Positions 16,709 through 25,112 are shown, counted from the first letter of the stretch. The stretch is DNA of 64,000 nt from DATKNA01 sp963786765 (GCA_963786765.1 CAWBAJ010000012.1:186001-250000); one strand, 5' to 3'. A program made the numbers and translations. Notes: generated from the sequence alone by a model not told the origin.

Positions 16709-18154
16709 TCAGAGGCCGTACTCCTCGAGCAGCCGGAGCCAGACCTCGCTGATCGTGGGGAACGAGGGCACCGCGTGCCACAGGGTGTCGAGCGGGACCT
16801 CGCCGACGACGGCGACCGTGGCGGAGTGCAGCAGCTCCGCGACGTCCTGGCCGACGAACGTCGCGCCGACGACCACTCGCCGGTCCTCGTCGACGACGAG
16901 CCTGGCGCGACCGCGGTACCCGTCCGCCAGCAGGGACGCGCCGGAGACGGAGCCGATGTCGTAATCGACGGAGCGCACCCGTACACCCGCCGCGCGGGCC
17001 TCGTCCTCGGTGTGACCGACCGACGCGACCTGCGGATCGGTGAAGACCACGGACGGCGCCCCGAGGGCATCGGCCCGGGCCCGTAGGCCGTCGCCGGGCT
17101 GCTCGCCGCGGGCGCGCCGCGCGATCACGTCGCCGCACAGCCGCGCCTGGTACTTGCCCATGTGGGTCAGCAGGTTGCGGCCGGTGACGTCGCCGACGGC
17201 GTAGAGCCAGTCGCCGTCCACGCCCTGCACCTGCAGCCAGTCGTCGGTCGGGGTGGTGCGTCCGGGTTCGAGCCCGACCGTGTCGAGCCCCAGATCCCCG
17301 GTGCGGGGGCGGCGGCCGGTGGCCACGAGCACTTCGTCGGCCGTCAACGTTCCGCCGTCGGCGAGGGTGAGGGTGACCTCGCCGCCGGGCTCGGGACGCT
17401 CGACCCGGGTCACCTGCGTCGCGACCCGGACGTCGACGCCGGCGTCCCGCAACGCCGTCGCGATCATCTCGCTCGCGTAGGGCTCGTTCCGGCCGAGCAG
17501 CCGGTCCGCGAGCTCCACGATGGTGACCTCGCGGGCGCCGAGGCCCCGATAGGCCTGGGCCATCTCGCACGCGACGACGCCGCCGCCGAGGACCACCAGC
17601 CGCTCGGGCACCTGCTCTGCGCTGGTGGCCTCCCGGCTCGTCCACGGCCGCGCCTCGCGTAGGCCGGGCACCGGCGGGACGGCAGCGTCGCTGCCGACCG
17701 CGAGGACGACGGCCCGACGCGCCTCGATCGGCGTCCGGGTGCCGTCCGCGTGCTCGACCACGACCCGGCGGGGGCCGTCGAGGCGGCCGAATCCGCGCAC
17801 CGCCACGGTGCCGGTGCCCTCGACCCAGGCCTGCTGCCCGGTGTCGTCGTGCCGGTGGCCGTCGTACCCCGTGAACCAGTCCCGCCGCTTGAGCACGGCC
17901 TGCGCGTCGACGGTGCCGGTCGGAACTCCCGGCAGCCGGGTCGCCGCGGCCGCGAGCTCCACCGGGCGCAGCATCGCCTTGCTCGGGACGCAGGCCCAGT
18001 ACGAGCACTCGCCGCCGAAGAGTTCGCTCTCGACGAGGACGCACTCCAGGCCGCCGCCGCGCACCCGGCCCGCGACGTTCTCGCCGGGGGGACCACCGCC
18101 GAGGACGACGACGTCCGTGCGCAGCGGCTGCTGCTCGGGCTGGCTGCTGCTCAC
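16709..18154 (-). CDS. FAD-dependent pyridine nucleotide-disulfide oxidoreductase
   Basis: 481 residues of the dihydrolipoamide dehydrogenase/mercuric reductase fold. FAD site VVVLGGGPPGENVAG; redox pair in GGECSYWACVPSKAM (CxxxxC spacing kept, but SYWA instead of the usual LNVG); NAD(P) site VVLGGGVVACEMAQAY; second FAD motif WLYAVGDVTGRNLLTHMGKY; C-terminal interface with HAVPSFPTISE. The electron acceptor is unknown. The GTG start has AGGAGG seven to eight bases upstream and overlaps the stop of the acetyltransferase gene by GTGA, so they are one operon. Confidence 0.9.
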   Translation of the reverse strand: MSSSQPEQQPLRTDVVVLGGGPPGENVAGRVRGGGLECVLVESELFGGECSYWACVPSKAMLRPVELAAAATRLPGVPTGTVDAQAVLKRRDWFTGYDGHRHDDTGQQAWVEGTGTVAVRGFGRLDGPRRVVVEHADGTRTPIEARRAVVLAVGSDAAVPPVPGLREARPWTSREATSAEQVPERLVVLGGGVVACEMAQAYRGLGAREVTIVELADRLLGRNEPYASEMIATALRDAGVDVRVATQVTRVERPEPGGEVTLTLADGGTLTADEVLVATGRRPRTGDLGLDTVGLEPGRTTPTDDWLQVQGVDGDWLYAVGDVTGRNLLTHMGKYQARLCGDVIARRARGEQPGDGLRARADALGAPSVVFTDPQVASVGHTEDEARAAGVRVRSVDYDIGSVSGASLLADGYRGRARLVVDEDRRVVVGATFVGQDVAELLHSATVAVVGEVPLDTLWHAVPSFPTISEVWLRLLEEYGL

Positions 18155-18990
18155 CTGGAACCTCCTGTGGCCGACGTGGTGATCCTGCCAGTGCGTGCGC
18201 CGCCTCGCGCGGGGCGTGACGCGGGGTCTGTGCGGCGGCGCACGAGGTAGCTCCCGGCGCGGGTGAAACCGGCTACCGTCCCCGTCGCCATCAGCGGCTG
18301 CAGCGCGTCCCGCACGGCGAACCGCCACGTGGTGGCGAGTGCCGGATCGGTGCGCCGCAGGAACTCGACATCAGGTGGGGTGGCCACCGCGACGAGGGCG
18401 GCGTCCGCGGGCACCGCCCGTGGCACCGGCACGCCACCCGACTCCTCGAGCGCGATCGCCGCCCCGTCCGGAGGTGGTGGGCCCGGCAGGGCGGCCTGCA
18501 CGTCCCACACCGCGAGCAGCCGGTCGGTCGGGCCACCGTCGTTCACGCCGTCGTCCATGGGGCCGTAGAAGTCGGGCAGGTAGGCGCCGATCCCCGTGCC
18601 CAGCTTGCTCAGGTTGAACCAGGCGTTGCGCCGGACCACCGGGTCGAAGGTCCAGGTGACCGCGACCAGGCCGTGCGAGCGTGCCCAGTCCCGCTGGTGC
18701 AGCTTCAGGACGAGGCCGACACCCTGGGCCCGGGCCGCGGGCACCACCGCGGCGAGGTGGGAGTGCAGGGCCGGCCCCTGGTGCTCGGCGAGGAAGCCCA
18801 TCGCGGCCCCGAGCAGGGTGCCCTGCTCGTCCCGCGCACCGCTGACGTACCCGCCGGCATGCGAGATCGCCCGTAGCAGGCCGGTGCTGGCCGGCGGTTG
18901 CCCGGGCCAGGTGGCCGCGAAGAGCGCCTCGGCCTCCGCCAGCTCCGGCACGGTGCGGAGCTCCCGGACCGTCACGTGCACGGACGTCAC
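18151..18990 (-). CDS. GNAT-type acetyltransferase (COG3375-like)
   Basis: 279 residues. The acetyl-CoA fold is visible in LAAVVPAARAQGVGLVLKLH (motif A), followed by RDWARSHGLVAVTWTFDPV and RNAWFNLSKLGTGIGAYLPDFYG, the signature of an uncharacterised group of larger GNAT-like proteins. Natural substrate unknown. First gene of a two-gene operon; its TGA overlaps the GTG of the FAD oxidoreductase gene. The last 25 residues are basic and low in complexity. Confidence 0.82.
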   Translation of the reverse strand: MTSVHVTVRELRTVPELAEAEALFAATWPGQPPASTGLLRAISHAGGYVSGARDEQGTLLGAAMGFLAEHQGPALHSHLAAVVPAARAQGVGLVLKLHQRDWARSHGLVAVTWTFDPVVRRNAWFNLSKLGTGIGAYLPDFYGPMDDGVNDGGPTDRLLAVWDVQAALPGPPPPDGAAIALEESGGVPVPRAVPADAALVAVATPPDVEFLRRTDPALATTWRFAVRDALQPLMATGTVAGFTRAGSYLVRRRTDPASRPARGGARTGRITTSATGGSR

Positions 18991-19008
18991 GGTGTCATCC
19001 CGGCATCC

Positions 19009-19761
19009 TCATTCCGGCGGGAGCGTCACGCCGAACCCGACGAGGGCGAGGCGCACCAGCACCGGCCCCGGCCGCAGCAGGTCGGCCACCTTGGCGGCGC
19101 TCAGGGTGTCGAGGTCGCGGAGCCGCTCGGCGTAGGCCTCCGGTCCGCGCAGGCGCGCCCGGTTCAGGGAGATCGTGTTGTGCCAGACCTTTCTCCGCGC
19201 CTCCCGCAGGAACCGGCGGGAGGCCTCCTGGTTCAGCGGCGCAACAACCCGGTCGAGCAGGTTGCGGGGGCCCGTCGCCTGCTCGAGCTCGCCGTCCTCG
19301 GCCGCGACCCGCCCGGAGAGCACCGCGTCGATGCGCTCGTGGTCACGTCGGCGTCGCTCGATCAGCCGCGCGTCGCCGAAGTCCTCGGGGGGCACGACCG
19401 CGATCAGCGCCTGCGGCAGGTCGTAGTTGATGTGCGCGTTCATGCCGAGGAGCACGTGCGCCACGGGTGGGAGCGCGGGGTCGGTGTCGAAGGCGATGCG
19501 CCAGGGCCGGGGGGCCTCGCCCGGGGAGCGGCGGTAGGCCTCGAGCGCGTCGAGGTAGAGGTCGGCGAAGACCACGTCCCACTCCTCGACCCACGACGGG
19601 TCCTCGAACCGCCCGTCCGCCAGTGCCGAGCCGACTGCTCTGGTGGTGCGCATGTAGGTGGCGAGGAAGAAGCGGCCGGTGTCCTGGTCGGCCTCCAGCC
19701 GGGCGACGAGCGCGTCCATGCGCCCAAGGAGCCGCTCGATCGTTCGCGCCTCGCCCGGCAT
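19009..19761 (-). CDS. DUF5995 family protein
   Basis: 250-residue soluble, mostly helical protein. Conserved-looking stretches are FFLATYMRTTRAVGSAL, VVFADLYLDALEAY, LLGMNAHINYDLPQAL and RRKVWHNTISLNRAR, which match the DUF5995 family. The His/Asn/Asp cluster in GMNAHINYDLP could form a metal or active site, but no activity is known. Monocistronic; divergent from the 201-residue hypothetical gene. Confidence 0.75.
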   Translation of the reverse strand: MPGEARTIERLLGRMDALVARLEADQDTGRFFLATYMRTTRAVGSALADGRFEDPSWVEEWDVVFADLYLDALEAYRRSPGEAPRPWRIAFDTDPALPPVAHVLLGMNAHINYDLPQALIAVVPPEDFGDARLIERRRRDHERIDAVLSGRVAAEDGELEQATGPRNLLDRVVAPLNQEASRRFLREARRKVWHNTISLNRARLRGPEAYAERLRDLDTLSAAKVADLLRPGPVLVRLALVGFGVTLPPE

Positions 19762-19882
19762 GTCTCTCTCTCCTGACCACCGTGGCTCCCGGCGGGCCCT
19801 TCCCGCCCGGATGCGGGCACGTTAGCGTGCGGTCCGGCGGCCGTCCCGCGAACCCTGCGCGGGGCGCCCGCTCGGAGGCGTC

Positions 19883-20488
19883 ATGGCCCGCAGACGTTCG
19901 ATGCGGAGCTTCGACCCGGTGGTGCTGGGCCGTGCCGAGTCCGACGCCTGGGTCTGCTACTACCGCCGTGAGTGGGGACAGTTCCTGCGTGCGGCCCTCG
20001 TGCTGGTGCACGAGGGGTTCGGGATGCCGTGGCCGCGCACCCTGCTCGGCGCCTGGTACCTGCTGCGGGGCAATCAGCTGTGGGCGCCGTACCCGGACAA
20101 CGACCCGGACGGCGCTCGCACCGCCATGCGGCGCTTCTACGCGCTCGTGGCCCGCGACCAGGGGCTGCGGATCGACCCGCGGCGGGCTGCGGAGCTCGAG
20201 GTGCGCTGGTGGCACGAGCACCGGGTGCTGCAGCGGGAGCGAACGGACGACGACGAGAGCGCCCTGGTCGCGGCCCTGTGCGACCTCAGCGCCTATCTCT
20301 ACGGGCTGCCCGCCGAGCAGTTCGAGGCCGTGGCACGGCCGAGGGCGCTCGCGATGCGCGTGTCCGACGCCTGGGTGTCTGACGGCTGCGACCCGGCCGA
20401 CGAGCGCCTGCCGCAAGAGCGGCTGCTGCTCGTGGAGTCCTACACGCGCCTGCTCGACCGGGTCGCCGCTCGCACTCAGGTCCAGTAG
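19883..20488 (+). CDS. Conserved hypothetical protein
   Basis: 201 residues with no motif I can assign. It is rich in W, Y and R. A tryptophan- and tyrosine-rich N-terminal half (WVCYYRREWGQFLRAALVLV, MPWPRTLLGAWYLLRGNQLW) precedes a helical C-terminal half (FYALVARDQGLRIDPRRAAE, WWHEHRVLQ). No signal peptide; one weakly hydrophobic helix. Ends by overlapping the convergent radical SAM gene by 13 bases. I do not propose a function. Confidence 0.7.
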   Translation: MARRRSMRSFDPVVLGRAESDAWVCYYRREWGQFLRAALVLVHEGFGMPWPRTLLGAWYLLRGNQLWAPYPDNDPDGARTAMRRFYALVARDQGLRIDPRRAAELEVRWWHEHRVLQRERTDDDESALVAALCDLSAYLYGLPAEQFEAVARPRALAMRVSDAWVSDGCDPADERLPQERLLLVESYTRLLDRVAARTQVQ

Positions 20489-21612
20489 AGAACGCGTGCC
20501 ATCGGGAGCCGTCGCGCGAGCTCGTCGGCGAACCAGCTGCGCAGCTCCGCCATGACCGCCGCCGGGTACACGTGCTTGACGCCGGCGAAGCGACCCCGCT
20601 TGGCACGGCGGAGTTCCTCGTTCATCTCCAGGCGGGTGCGCGGATACCAGCCGAGCAGCACCTCCTTGCTCCTGGGCGTGAAGCGATGAGTGATCATCTC
20701 CACGGTGAGATCCAGGGCGGGGACGTCGTCCACGGCGGCACGGACGTCCTCGAGCAGTGCGGCGTACCCCGACCGCCAGTCGTCCACGGGCATGATCGGG
20801 GCGATGGTCAGACCGACCGGGTAGCCGTCGAGGGCCAGCGCGCGCAGGGCAGCGATCCGGGGCGGCATCCGCGCCGTCCCTCCCTCGAACCGGTCGCCGA
20901 CGGCCGCGGCGTTCACGGACAGCCGGACGCGGGTGCGTCCCGCGTGCGGCAGCCCCAGGAGGGGCCGGACGTCGGCGAACTTCGTGGTGAACCGGAGCTG
21001 GACCGGGCCCGCCCAGCTCCGGGTGCCCACGTGGCTGATGGTGGCGGCCAGGGAGCCGGTGAGGTGCTCGATCCCCAGCGGATCGGTGTAGCAGGAGGCC
21101 TCGAACGTGGTGCCCTCGCGGCCGCGCCCCGCCGAGCCCGTCGTCACCCGTCCGGTGCCGACACGATCGTCCATCCCGGCGAGGATCTGCTCGAGGTTCG
21201 CTAAGACGCGTGTGATCGGCGGACCGCCGAGCGAGCCCGCGAGGTAGCAGTACTGGCAGTGGGCCGGGCAGCCCTGCGCCAGGTCGAAGCGCCAGTCCGC
21301 GGAGGGCGGGATCGGCTGCAGCACGCGGGCCGACGGCGGCGCGACCGTCACGGCGAGGGTGCTCTTGGCGAGGACGTACGCCTGCCGGCTGTCGGCGCCC
21401 CGGGCGATCGGGGGCAGCCGGTCGCCCTTCAGCAGCTCGATCTCCGAGACGCCGGCCGCCTCGCACCGCTCGACGATCCGCCGTCCGTGCTCGAACTGCA
21501 GCGCGCTGCTCGTGACCAGCACGCGCCGGGGCATCCAGGGGCGCCGCGGCGCCGGTGCCGAGGACGGTTCGCCGGCGTGCGCTGGTGCAGGCTCAGGGGC
21601 CAGAAGAGTCAC
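20476..21612 (-). CDS. Spore photoproduct lyase-like radical SAM protein (SplB family)
   Basis: 378 residues. The radical SAM cluster is CPAHCQYCY (Cx3Cx2C, about residues 114-122) in the SplB context FDLAQGCPAHCQYCYLAG. Other family elements: RVLVTSSALQFEHGRRIVER at the start, LQPIPPSADWRF, LRFTTKFADV, VRLSVNA, ITHRFTPRSKEVLLGWYP. Known SplB repairs UV-induced spore photoproduct in endospore formers; actinobacterial homologues are of unproven role, possibly repair of the same lesion in desiccated or UV-stressed cells. Convergent 13-base overlap with the hypothetical gene. Confidence 0.85.
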   Translation of the reverse strand: MTLLAPEPAPAHAGEPSSAPAPRRPWMPRRVLVTSSALQFEHGRRIVERCEAAGVSEIELLKGDRLPPIARGADSRQAYVLAKSTLAVTVAPPSARVLQPIPPSADWRFDLAQGCPAHCQYCYLAGSLGGPPITRVLANLEQILAGMDDRVGTGRVTTGSAGRGREGTTFEASCYTDPLGIEHLTGSLAATISHVGTRSWAGPVQLRFTTKFADVRPLLGLPHAGRTRVRLSVNAAAVGDRFEGGTARMPPRIAALRALALDGYPVGLTIAPIMPVDDWRSGYAALLEDVRAAVDDVPALDLTVEMITHRFTPRSKEVLLGWYPRTRLEMNEELRRAKRGRFAGVKHVYPAAVMAELRSWFADELARRLPMARVLYWT

Positions 21613-21667
21613 ATCAGGTCAACGCGCCCGCACCGCGCGGGTACTCCGCCGCTGGGTGCGAGGGATG

Positions 21668-21905
21668 TCACGGCAGGGCTACGTACGCCGCCAGGAACGC
21701 GCGGGCGGACCCGGTGTCGAGGCGGTAGTCGACGTTCGTCGAGCGGCAGATCGCGTCGCCGGTGATCGTGGTCGCGGCGACGACGTCGGAGGTGCCGAGG
21801 AAGTTCGGGCCGCCCGAGTCGCCGTAGCAGGTGCCCCCGTTGCCGGTCGAGGGGTTCATGGAGATCCGGAGCCAGGACGGGTTGAGAGCGGCATCGTAGG
21901 CCGGA
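21668..21905 (-). pseudogene. C-terminal remnant of a secreted trypsin-like serine protease
   Basis: About 78 codons matching only the end of chymotrypsin-fold proteases: ALNPSWLRISMNP, then GGTCYGDSGGPNFLG with the catalytic serine, AICRSTNVDYRLDTGSARAFL. The regions holding the catalytic His and Asp and the signal peptide are absent; upstream sequence on this strand is low-complexity and runs into the divergent hydrolase gene. It is therefore a truncated, non-functional relic. The left boundary is the stop codon; the right boundary is approximate. Confidence 0.7.
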
Positions 21906-21987
21906 CCGGCCCGTCCGGGTCCCGGGGTACCTGGAGGGGTACCTGGACATGCATGCAAGGGCCGGGCGGCCCGGGAGGAGCAGGAGG

Positions 21988-22764
21988 ATGCGGGTGGGCG
22001 ACGACGGCCCGATGGCGCTGCTGCACAGGGAGGAGTGGCTCTCGTCCGCCGGCCGCCCGGTGCGCTCCCTGGTCGCCGGTACGCCGGTTCCCCGGCTCCC
22101 CCGGGTGGTGATCGTCCCGGGTCTGGGCGCGATCGGCTATCTGCTCGACCTGCTGCACGCGTGCGGCGCCTGGACGCAGGCCTCCCTGCTCGACCTGCCG
22201 GGCTTCGGCAGCGGCGTGACCAGCGACTGCCCGGCTGACCTGGACACGCTGACGCCGGTCGCGGCCGGCTGCCTCGGCACGGACGACGAGCCGCGCCTGG
22301 TCCTCGTGGGGCACTCAACCGGCGCCCAGCTGGCGCTGCGGGCGGCGGCCGCGGTGCCCGACCGCGTGGCCGGGCTGGTGCTGATCGGCCTGACGTTCGA
22401 TCCGCCGGTGCGGCAGCGGTGGCCACGGCTGGTCCCCCGGCTCCGGACCTATCTGCACGAGCGCCCGCGTGAGCTCGTGGTGACCGTCCCCGACTTCGTG
22501 CGTGGCGGGGCGCGCGTCGCGCAGTACCTCGGGTCGGCGCTGAGAGACCGGCCCGAGGACCAGCTTCAGCGGGTGAGCGCACCCGTGCTGCTGCTCCGGG
22601 GCCGCTGGGACACCCTCAGCCCGCTGCCGTGGGCGCAACGGCTGGTGGCCGGTCGCCCGGACGGCGAGGTCCTCACCCTGCCCGGCTCGCACAACGTGCC
22701 CTACACCCACCCCGGGGCGGTCGCCCCTGCAGATCGGCGCGCTGGCCCGCCGGGTCGGCGGTGA
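21988..22764 (+). CDS. Alpha/beta hydrolase
   Basis: About 258 residues. The nucleophile elbow is GHSTGAQLALRAAA, with oxyanion region VIVPGLGAIGYLL, acid-loop APVLLLRGRWDTLSPL and histidine loop LPGSHNVPYTHP. Substrate unknown. ATG 21988 follows a GGAGGAGCAGGAGG run; ATG 22012 is an alternative. The C-terminus after HPGAV looks frame-shifted: the next frame continues with a more typical LQIGALARRVGG. The gene ends 79 bases before the STAS gene and may be cotranscribed with it. Confidence 0.82.
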   Translation: MRVGDDGPMALLHREEWLSSAGRPVRSLVAGTPVPRLPRVVIVPGLGAIGYLLDLLHACGAWTQASLLDLPGFGSGVTSDCPADLDTLTPVAAGCLGTDDEPRLVLVGHSTGAQLALRAAAAVPDRVAGLVLIGLTFDPPVRQRWPRLVPRLRTYLHERPRELVVTVPDFVRGGARVAQYLGSALRDRPEDQLQRVSAPVLLLRGRWDTLSPLPWAQRLVAGRPDGEVLTLPGSHNVPYTHPGAVAPADRRAGPPGRR

Positions 22765-22843
22765 CAAGCAGGGTCGATCAGGCGATCGATGAATCGGGGC
22801 CCTCCCGCTCGTCCCTCCTGCAGACGGCGCCGGGAGGAGCAGC

Positions 22844-23170
22844 ATGGCAAGGCCTGTTCCGCCCGGTCCCCCGCCCGCCGGCAGCGGCCCCGTCCTGCGC
22901 GTCGACCTCACTCGATGGCGCGTCGCGGACCTAGCCCTGGTGGACCTCCTCGCGCGGATCTGCCTGCAGGCCTGGCGCCTCGGCGCCCGGGTCGTCGTGA
23001 TCCCGGGAGGCACTGGGCTGGGCGCCCTCCTGGAGCTCACCGGCCTCTCGGCGATCGTGCCGCTCGCCTCGTTCGAGCCGGGCGGGCAGGCCGAAACGTT
23101 CGAACAGGCGGGTGTCGAGGAAGTGGTGGACGTGCGCGATCCGCCCGTCCTGGATCTCGAGGACCTGTAG
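22844..23170 (+). CDS. STAS-like domain protein
   Basis: 108 residues. LRVDLTRWRVADLALVDLLA, ARICLQAWRLGARVVVIPG and LLELTGLSAIVP fit the STAS (anti-sigma-factor antagonist) fold, but the usual phospho-accepting Ser/Thr of SpoIIAA-type proteins is not evident. It has a good ribosome-binding site (GGGAGGAGCAGC) and ATG. Its C-terminal two thirds are antisense to the coding sequence of the sigma factor gene. Proposed role: partner-switch regulation, possibly linked to that sigma factor; this is inferred from fold and position only. Confidence 0.65.
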   Translation: MARPVPPGPPPAGSGPVLRVDLTRWRVADLALVDLLARICLQAWRLGARVVVIPGGTGLGALLELTGLSAIVPLASFEPGGQAETFEQAGVEEVVDVRDPPVLDLEDL

Positions 23171-24040
23171 CGCCCACGGCTCGAGGCTCCCCCCGGTGCC
23201 GGGCTTGTACTGGGCGAAGGCCGGCGAACCGTTCAGGTCGACGGGGAGCAGGCGTGAACCTTTGCAGCCGATCCCGTGCCCGAGGTACCAGCCCCGCAGG
23301 TCGTCGCGGCCGCGCAGCCACATCGCGAAGGGCGGCATCGAGATGCTCGCGTCCTCGTGCAGGAGGCCGACGAGCCGGTCGATGTCGTAGCGCTCGAACG
23401 CCTGCACGTACTGGGCCAGCAGGTCGCGCTCGGCCGCGTCCAGCTGCTGGGAGGACCCGGCGGCCGCCTCGGTGTCGGCGGCGGACAGTGTCGCCCGGGC
23501 CCGCTGCAGGGCGCTGTTGACGGACGCGACGGTCGTTCCGAGGAGGTCGGCGACGTCCGCCGCGGGCCAGCACAGCACCTCGCGCAGGATCAGCACTGCG
23601 CGTTGCCGCGGCGGGAGCAGTTGCAGCGCGGCGACGAACGCGAGCCGCACGGTGTCGCGGACCACTGCCTGCTCGGCGGGGTCCGAGCCGAGCGGGAGGA
23701 CGTCCCGGTCGGCCATCGGCTCCAGCCAGGTGGTCTCGGGCAGGGTCTCGACCGGCGGCGTCGACGACGGCACGGGTGAGGACAGGTCCATCGGAAGGGC
23801 CCGGCGACGGCGGCTGCGCAGCAGGTCGAGGCAGACGTTGGTGGCGATCCGGTACAGCCATGACCGGAGCGAGGAGCGTCCTTCGAACCGGTCGGCGGCC
23901 TGCCACGCCCGGACCATGGTTTCTTGCACCGCGTCGTCCGCGTCGAAGGTCGACCCCAACATGCGGTAGCAGTAGCCGGTGAGCTCGCCGCGGTGAACCT
24001 CGAGGTCGAGCGGGCCCGCATTGTCCGCGAGCTGCGTCAT
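22931..24040 (-). CDS. ECF sigma factor with SnoaL-like C-terminal domain (SigG type)
   Basis: 369 residues, close to the length of mycobacterial SigG. Region 2: YCYRMLGSTFDADDAVQETM, VRAWQAADRF and SLRSWLYRIATNVCLDLLR. Region 4: LQLLPPRQRAVLILREVLCW, PAADVADLLGTTVASVNSAL. A C-terminal NTF2/SnoaL-like domain (about 210-330) contains YVQAFERYDIDRLVGLLHED, WLRGRDDLRGWYLGHGIGC and HVHHFLDTRLFERFGLP, as in the TIGR02960/SigG group, where it replaces a separate anti-sigma factor. The ATG has GGGAGG upstream. The last 80 codons are antisense to the STAS gene. Target promoters unknown. Confidence 0.9.
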   Translation of the reverse strand: MTQLADNAGPLDLEVHRGELTGYCYRMLGSTFDADDAVQETMVRAWQAADRFEGRSSLRSWLYRIATNVCLDLLRSRRRRALPMDLSSPVPSSTPPVETLPETTWLEPMADRDVLPLGSDPAEQAVVRDTVRLAFVAALQLLPPRQRAVLILREVLCWPAADVADLLGTTVASVNSALQRARATLSAADTEAAAGSSQQLDAAERDLLAQYVQAFERYDIDRLVGLLHEDASISMPPFAMWLRGRDDLRGWYLGHGIGCKGSRLLPVDLNGSPAFAQYKPGTGGSLEPWALQVLEIQDGRIAHVHHFLDTRLFERFGLPARLERGERHDRREAGELQEGAQPSASRDHDDPGAEAPGLQADPREEVHQG

Positions 24041-24305
24041 GATCTGCCTCCCTGATCGTCGCTTCGACGCTAGTACGGGCCACCGACACGGTGGAAGCCG
24101 TCGGTCGGCGCGCAGCGCTCGCTCGGGACGGTGGCCCACCCTGCCCTTCACGTTGTGTATTCGGCTTGACACCGGCAGCGCCCATGTGGGACTTCTTGTC
24201 CCGACAGAGTGACAGCCCGTGATTGCACGATGGCGATGAGCAACAACTGTCAGGAAAAGAGCTGCACGGTGGCCAGGGCCGGCGACGGCCGGGAGGGGGA
24301 ATGCG

Positions 24306-24758
24306 ATGATCGCGGACAGCGGGCCGGGGGGCCTCGCACGCGGCGCCGGTTTCGGCCGGGGCGGAGTGAACTCGTTCGCCGAGCGACGGGAGGCGGCCCG
24401 CCAGCGACTGACGACGACGGCCCGGGCGGCTCTGGTGGTGGACGAGACACTGCAGACGCTGGACCGCCGGCTGGCCGCCTCGGGTCATCTGGAGACCTTC
24501 GAGCGCCTCGACGCCGGCGGCACCTTGCGGGCGAGCATCCGCGCCCTGCTCACCGTCGCTCACACCACCCCTGGCTACGACTTGACCCTGACGCACGGGT
24601 CGGGGGTCCGAGTGCGCGTGCGCAACAGCGACCACGGCCTCGCCGTCGACGTCCTCGGCCCGGCCCGCCCTGCCGGCTCGGCCAATCACCCTGCGGGCAG
24701 CGCCCTCAGCTCCGAGCTCCCCGGCCTGTTCCGCACGGCCGACCCGGGCCCGCGCTGA
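24306..24758 (+). CDS. Hypothetical protein
   Basis: 150 residues with no family I recognise. An N-terminal Gly-rich stretch is followed by an amphipathic helix (ERREAARQRLTTTARAALVV), a second helical part, and two beta-like strands (YDLTLTHGSGVRVRVRN, GLAVDVLG). A GGGAGGGGG ribosome-binding site precedes the ATG. No signal peptide or membrane segment. It is followed within five bases by a perfect 37-bp inverted repeat. Divergent from the SigG-like gene, 265 bases away. Confidence 0.55.
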   Translation: MIADSGPGGLARGAGFGRGGVNSFAERREAARQRLTTTARAALVVDETLQTLDRRLAASGHLETFERLDAGGTLRASIRALLTVAHTTPGYDLTLTHGSGVRVRVRNSDHGLAVDVLGPARPAGSANHPAGSALSSELPGLFRTADPGPR

Positions 24759-24762
24759 CCCG

Positions 24763-24840
24763 CTTCTGCAACGATCAAGGAAAAGTTGGGGATCATGGCA
24801 CAAGCCATGATCCCCAACTTTTCCTTGATCGTTGCAGAAG
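24763..24840. repeat. Perfect 37-bp inverted repeat with 4-base loop
   Basis: Arms 24763-24799 and 24804-24840 are exact reverse complements; the loop is ACAA. The left arm starts CTTCTGCAACGATCAAGG and ends GGGGATCATGGC. It sits between two convergent genes, so it can act as a terminator in both directions. The length, perfection and relatively AT-rich core differ from the other hairpins in the window and suggest a dispersed palindromic element that has settled between genes. Confidence 0.9.
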
Positions 24841-24848
24841 GGGTGGTC

Positions 24849-25028
24849 TCAGCTGGCGGGGGGCCGGGACGACGAGCGCTGCGCCCGGCGCCGGCTGACC
24901 TCCTGGGCCACCTTCTGGGCGAGCTCACGCGCCTTCGCCTGGTTCTCCGGCTTGGCCGCCTCGCGGCGCGCGATGTCCAGCAGCTTCAATGCGACCGCAC
25001 CCTTCAGCAGGCCTCGGATCGCTGCCAT
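24849..25028 (-). CDS. Small helical hypothetical protein
   Basis: 59 residues beginning MAAIRGLLKGAVALKLLDIA, an amphipathic or membrane-surface helix, followed by a strongly charged helix (RREAAKPENQAKARELAQKV) and a basic Ser/Pro tail. A good AGAGGAGAT ribosome-binding site precedes the ATG. Small proteins of this make-up are frequent in actinobacteria without known function. It lies 84 bases downstream of the ABC exporter gene on the same strand. Confidence 0.6.
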   Translation of the reverse strand: MAAIRGLLKGAVALKLLDIARREAAKPENQAKARELAQKVAQEVSRRRAQRSSSRPPAS

Positions 25029-25112
25029 CGAGATCTCCTCTCGTGTCGACTGCCCCCCACCCTGCCCGGTCGGGTCACCGTCATGCGCAGCGACCTCCAC
25101 GACGTCGGACGG

